Below are positions 60,089-64,000 of a stretch of DNA of 64,000 nucleotides, one piece after another (the first letter of the stretch is position 1; the number at the start of each line of letters is the position of its first letter). A program made the translations under genes and the position numbers. This DNA is from Paramoeba atlantica (taxonomy: Eukaryota > Discosea): NCBI GenBank assembly GCA_977017575.1, contig CDRNVI010000014.1, positions 1 through 64,000 of the forward strand, in the 5' to 3' direction. Below the pieces are notes generated by a model. That model worked only from the letters and a program-made list of their open reading frames with translations. It searched no databases and was not told where the DNA came from.

Positions 60089-60469
60089 AGTGAGTGGAGT
60101 GGTGAAATAGAAAGTCAGTAAGTTTCAAGATAATGAAAAAATGCAATAATAGATGGCGAAAGAAAAGTTCGGTGCAAAACGTTAATACTGGATCAATATT
60201 TTAAAAAGATTGATACATCTGCTGAGCACCTGTATAGAAGGGAAGCATCACCTGCATTTGAACGCGTAAGTGCTCCTTGTAGTATACTAAACAGTACAGG
60301 CAACGTTTCGGAAACATGATTTCGTAGGAGTCTCCTGGTGCAAAGATTCGATACTTCGCTACCCATAGTTATAAGTTTCTCGCGAAATTTCATTTCATTT
60401 CATATGTTGCCCTAAAAAATTGTATTTCCGTGTTATAAATCCCTATTCTAACCTATTTTCCCTTTTCTT
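60089..60469. other. spacer
   Basis: No gene is seen between the two HMG-box genes. Confidence 0.4.
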
Positions 60470-60930
60470 CTAACGTTTTTTAATGGATTTCTGCAATAGA
60501 GCACTTTTTCGTTTATAGAAATCCCTTCGTTCCTTAGGAAGGGCTAGCCATAATTGTCCAACCTTTTTTCCTCTTTCGCCTAGACTGGTTGTGCCGGATA
60601 AAGTTGGCTTGACATCCTTGGCAAACAGCATGTAGGGATTACTTTTATACAGTTCAGATTTTATGCGCGATCTACTGTTTTTGGGTTGCTTTGGTATCAA
60701 AGCTACCTCTCTAATCTTTTCCTTCTCAATAGAGTTGAGGTTTGCAGCTTTTTTGCGTCGAGGTTTGCAGCATGGCGAACTTCTGAAAGAGCGCGATACA
60801 ATTTCGCTATTTTCTTACCTATTTCACAAAATGAAAAGTGTGGATATGTTTTTCTAATATCCAAACGATGATCTTTGACGAAGAGAGAGTATGCGTTCAC
60901 AAAACAATATCTGGAGCTGCAAGCGAACAT
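60470..60930 (-). CDS. second two-box HMG protein, shifted by one base
   Basis: The first frame (ATG 60930, MFACSSRYCFVNAYSLFVKD) holds box 1 with FCEIGKKIAKLYRALSE. After an A6 run (plus-strand T6, 60749-60754) one more A would pass into the second frame: ANLNSIEKEKIREV, then box 2 (NPYMLFAKDVKPTL, RGKKVGQLWLALPKERRDFY). The joined protein is 153 residues with the same plan as its neighbour. GCTGCAAACCTC occurs twice, 23 bases apart, around the slip. Tandem with the gene at 59687, so probably a duplication. Confidence 0.65.
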
Positions 60931-61099
60931 GGAAATAAGTTTTTGCAAGTACGATTATTATTATAGTTATTGCTTTAGAGACTGAGATAGGTAAGGTACG
61001 GTGCAATAAAAAGCTTTTTCACAGGCATCGTAAACACGCTTCATACCCAAGCCCGGCGTCGTCGATTTTTCGACGAAGTGTGAGGGGGTAGGCGGGAGG
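60931..61099. other. spacer with a hairpin
   Basis: TCGTCGATTTTTCGACGA (about 61057) is a small hairpin; it leads into the minisatellite. Confidence 0.35.
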
Positions 61100-61640
61100 A
61101 TCATCCCTCAGGTTTGTTGGGTTTTATCCCCAGGAGCACACGGAGGGTCACCCCTCAGGTTTGTTGGGGTCATCCCCAGGAGTACTCGGAGGGTTATCCC
61201 TCAGGTTAGTTAGGGTCATCCCAGAAGTACTCGGAGGGTCATCCCTCAGGTTAGTTAGGGTCATCCCCAGAAGTACTCGGAGGGTCATCCCTCAGGTTAG
61301 TTGGGGTCATCCCCAGAAGTACTCGGAGGGTCATCCCTCAGGTTTGTTGGGTTTTATCCCCAGGAGCACACGGAGGGTCTTCCCTCAGGTTTGTTGGGTT
61401 TTATCCCCAGGAGTACACGGAGGGTCATCCCTCAGGTTAGTTGGGGTCATCCCCAGGAGTACACGGAGGGTCATCCCTCAGGTTTGTTGGGGTCATCCCC
61501 AGGAGTACACGGAGGGTCATCCCGCAGGTTTGTTGGGGTCATCCCCAGGAGTACTCGGAGAGTCATCCCTCAGGTATGTTGGGGTTATCCCCAGGAGTAC
61601 ACGGAAGGTCATCCTTCTGGATTGATGAGGATCATTCCTC
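61100..61640. repeat. 46-bp minisatellite, about 11-12 copies
   Basis: Unit: GGTCATCCCTCAGGTTTGTT, then GGGGTCATCCCCAGGAGTAC and ACGGAG, with small substitutions (GTTAGTT/GTTTGTT, TACAC/TACTC). The period of 46 is not a multiple of three, so every frame reads through with peptide repeats every three units; that explains the long open frames. The edges decay gradually. Confidence 0.9.
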
Positions 61641-62119
61641 TGGGTTAATGGGGATCACTGCTCCGGTGCTTGTCATACTTCCGGTTGACTTGGAGATCGT
61701 CCCTCAATCTGGGTTAATGAGGTTTTTTCATCTAGGGAAAGTAGTGACATATTCTACAAGAAATATTTCTGTACGTTAACATAATTACGGTTGTTGTCAA
61801 TAGACGACAGGCTCAATAATTGATGGTGTGACTCGCACAATCGACAGAAGAAAAGGAGAAATTGGGAATGCTATGGGCCATTAGGTGTGGCTTGGTCCCG
61901 ATATCAAGGTGCTTACGATGGCTGTGAAAATGCAAGCGTTGGTGATTCCTCTCCAGAACATCATCAACGCAACGTTTTCTCAGCCTCGGAAGCGGAGCTT
62001 GCTTGCCCAAAGAATTGTTCAAAAAAAGGGGGGGGGAAGGAGCAGATAAAAGATGAAATCTGAAAATAGAAGGCAACATTAAAGTTAAGCTTCAGTCTTT
62101 CTCCTCTTAATCCATTTCA
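61641..62119. other. spacer, probable retroelement leader
   Basis: Degenerate minisatellite units to about 61720, then AT-rich sequence leading to the YR-element frame. No gene. Confidence 0.35.
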
Positions 62120-62940
62120 GCCTACATGGGTAAGCAGGCCAAGCAGGCTCTGAAGAAGAGATCCTTAGGTAGCGAAGCATTAGATCGTGAACCGATCATC
62201 GGTCCAGGAAAAAATCTCGAAGCTTTGTCTTCGGGGAACGAAGAAATAGATGTCCTATTGAAGAAGCCTCGAACATTTGCTGCCGAAAAAATGGATATGA
62301 AAGTCAAGCTGACATATAAATAAGAAATTTCACTCGATTCTCTGGCTTCTCTGCTACACTTAGCTCCGGAAGAATCTTGTCTCACCACTGTAATGGCTTT
62401 TGTTGAGCAATGTTATGCTACTTCTTCGAAAGAGGAGAAATCAAAGATCACTCGCCGAATTTTGGAAGTCGCTCAAAAGAACAATTCTTTCCTTTTTAAG
62501 GATGAACTGGAGTTTTCCTTCAAACGTCGGAAACTAGCAGAATTGATTATAGATACCCCCAAAGAACTCACTCAAAAGAGTAGTCGATCTCAAAATCAAG
62601 ACTTAAACACAAAGCTGTGCACTTGGTTAGGTACTTTTGATGACCCCTTTTTAGGAGGGGAACTTTGCGCTCAACTTAAAAAACAAAGTATCGCGCCCTC
62701 CGCGTGGCTCCATATCTGAGAGTATGCTTTTTCACCTTATAGAATGGTTCAAACAACATGAAAATGGGAAACAATTGGCGGATGCAGTACGAGTTCTGTT
62801 TTATGCGGCGCTGCGGTCATGCGAGGTAGAGCTAATACGGGGTGGTGATCTTTGTCGCACGAACCCCCCCATCTGCTCTTCGTGGTCCCTTGAAGCAGGA
62901 CAATCTTACTCGTACCATTGAGTGATATGCAGCACTATCA
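62120..62940 (+). mobile_element. YR retrotransposon fragment, second copy
   Basis: An upstream frame begins MGKQAKQALKKRSLG with a lysine-rich start. A helical part follows, then WLGTFDDPFLGGELC and a recombinase catalytic segment (ALRSCEVELIRGGDLC) matching the 19.6-22.2 kb copy closely (ALRSCEVELVRGGDLC). No reverse transcriptase follows; the copy is interrupted by a large palindrome at 62879. It is broken, with a few lesions, and not very diverged from the other copy. Confidence 0.65.
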
Positions 62941-63282
62941 GGCCACCACACTCAATGGTACCTTGGGCAGTACACTCATCTAGACCTTCGCCCAAAATTT
63001 TATACACACATTTTTTTGTTCTACCACTGGAATATGTACATCGCCTGTGACGGATCTATTGAGATATCAAATGCAGAACAAATACGTTTCTGTTCTAAAT
63101 GCGTAGCAATGAAAAAAACAGGCATATCTTTCCAAAATGTTCGAACTAAATAGGGGTATAAAATTTTGGGCGAAGGTCTAGATGAGTGTACTGCCCAAGG
63201 TACCATTGAGTGTGGTGGCCTGATAGTGCTGCATATCACTCAATGATACGAGTAAGATTGTCCTGCTTCAAGGGACCACGAA
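62879..63282. repeat. large palindrome: 126-bp arms, 152-bp spacer
   Basis: 62879-63004 and 63157-63282 are reverse complements with one visible mismatch. The left arm begins in the YR-element sequence (CGTGGTCCCTTGAAGCAGG). The spacer (63005-63156) encodes nothing recognisable. Confidence 0.85.
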
Positions 63283-63609
63283 TACTGAACTGTTCGTTGA
63301 TTTTTCATACGCTAATAATGAAGAATAATGCCACACAATGTCCTTAGCCGCTTAAAATGAGTGGATTACATGGGGATCTGAATTCGCCAGAGAATATAGT
63401 AAAATATAGATTTTTTCATTGAATATAGTTACTATATAGTACTATGTTTACTATATTTTACTATAAAACTATAAGAAAACTATAAAGTTTTTTTCACTTT
63501 ACAAGTGATATTTTTTGAGTCCTCTCCGCTTGTGAAGGACATACACACGCCTCTACATGCGGTCTTACACGCTTACATACGTATGATATGACAAGAAATT
63601 CTGAAAAAA
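63283..63609. other. spacer with AT-rich palindrome copy 4
   Basis: The repeat at 63395-63500 (GTTACTATATAGTACTATG) matches the copies at 6636, 25790 and 28000. No gene. Confidence 0.5.
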
Positions 63610-63837
63610 ATGTAACCCAAGCTAAAGTGGACGAGGGAGATACTAAAAGCACCTTTGGCAAACCACCATAAAAATGGAAGGGTATGTAGAGAGAAAGATT
63701 CTTAAAGATTCTTAATTTCCTTAAAGATTCTTTTGGCACGTTGGAATCCTTTACAAACCGGGAGATATCATTCCATTTTTGTGGTGGTTTAAAGGTGCTT
63801 TTAGAACCTCCCTCGTCCACTTTATCCTGGGTTACAT
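63610..63837. repeat. 228-bp MITE-like element
   Basis: Terminal inverted repeats of about 65 bp: ATGTAACCCAAG...AAAGTGGACGAGGGAG...AAAGCACCTTT and its complement. A short tandem (AAAGATTCTTAA/T) lies inside. No coding capacity. The flank shows no clear duplication. Confidence 0.7.
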
Positions 63838-64000
63838 ACAGTGGTTTCAGTTGATCTTGCCCCCCCCTCGGAATTTTGATTTTTTTTATCCTTTTTTGCT
63901 GATCTTTGCAGCATTGCAGAGATCTCGTTCCCCTAACGAAGAGCTTTGACGCCTTTTTTTCATAGAGACCCCCTGGTGACCCCTGGGTCCAAAAAACACT
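63838..64000. other. window end
   Basis: No feature recognised. Confidence 0.3.

Noticed and set aside
61100-61640. A CRISPR array
   Set aside because: Units are contiguous with no unique spacers and no cas genes are nearby, so it is a tandem minisatellite.
61161-61779. Overlapping open frames of repeated peptide
   Set aside because: They are a product of the 46-bp minisatellite, whose period lets all three frames stay open; no start context or domain supports a gene.

Overview
The window joins two kinds of DNA. Positions 1-5790 are a block of bacterial genes with gammaproteobacterial order and motifs (fmt end, rsmB, a small membrane protein, a carboxylesterase, lptM, lysA, recG). From about 5791 to the end the DNA is eukaryotic: it encodes a SET-domain protein, a DExH helicase, the splicing factor SF3B3, a four-span claudin-like protein, a PTC7-type PP2C phosphatase and HMG-box proteins, set among transposons. 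The change falls inside recG, in the middle of helicase motif V. It is either a piece of bacterial (probably symbiont) DNA inserted in a nuclear chromosome or an assembly chimera; the sequence alone cannot decide.

The eukaryote is intron-poor: reading frames of about 1,700 codons run without interruption. All 16 recognisable host genes between 6.9 and 61 kb lie on the minus strand. This single polarity, a family of secreted-looking LRR proteins built on an 'LP..L..L.L..N.F.G..DL' unit, small two-box HMG proteins resembling kinetoplast-associated proteins, and a tyrosine-recombinase retroelement with its recombinase upstream of the reverse transcriptase (as in VIPER of trypanosomes) together suggest a kinetoplastid or related euglenozoan. 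That is an inference of moderate to low certainty. hAT and Tc1/mariner transposons would be unusual in well-studied kinetoplastids.

Layout: 0-5.8 kb bacterial block; 6-6.6 kb recombinase fragment; 6.9-18.6 kb first LRR genes with the SET and helicase genes; 19.5-33.5 kb transposon-dense region (YR retroelement, three Tc1/mariner-like remnants, a foldback element with long inverted repeats, hairpin repeats, one LRR gene); 34-42 kb claudin-like protein and SF3B3; 42.5-47.4 kb two LRR genes separated by an almost intact hAT-like transposon; 47.7-52.7 kb repeats and two more element remnants; 53-57.6 kb three LRR genes including a Q-rich 907-residue form; 58-61 kb PP2C and HMG genes; 61-64 kb minisatellite, second YR-element copy, a large palindrome and small inverted-repeat elements. 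The conserved genes are GC-rich; the spacers, transposons and most LRR genes are AT-rich.

Six reading frames in both the bacterial and eukaryotic parts are shifted by exactly one base at or next to a homopolymer run. This looks like residual long-read error, so these six genes may be whole in the cell. The in-frame stops in lysA and in the hAT transposase, and a frameshift in one LRR gene, are not of this kind.
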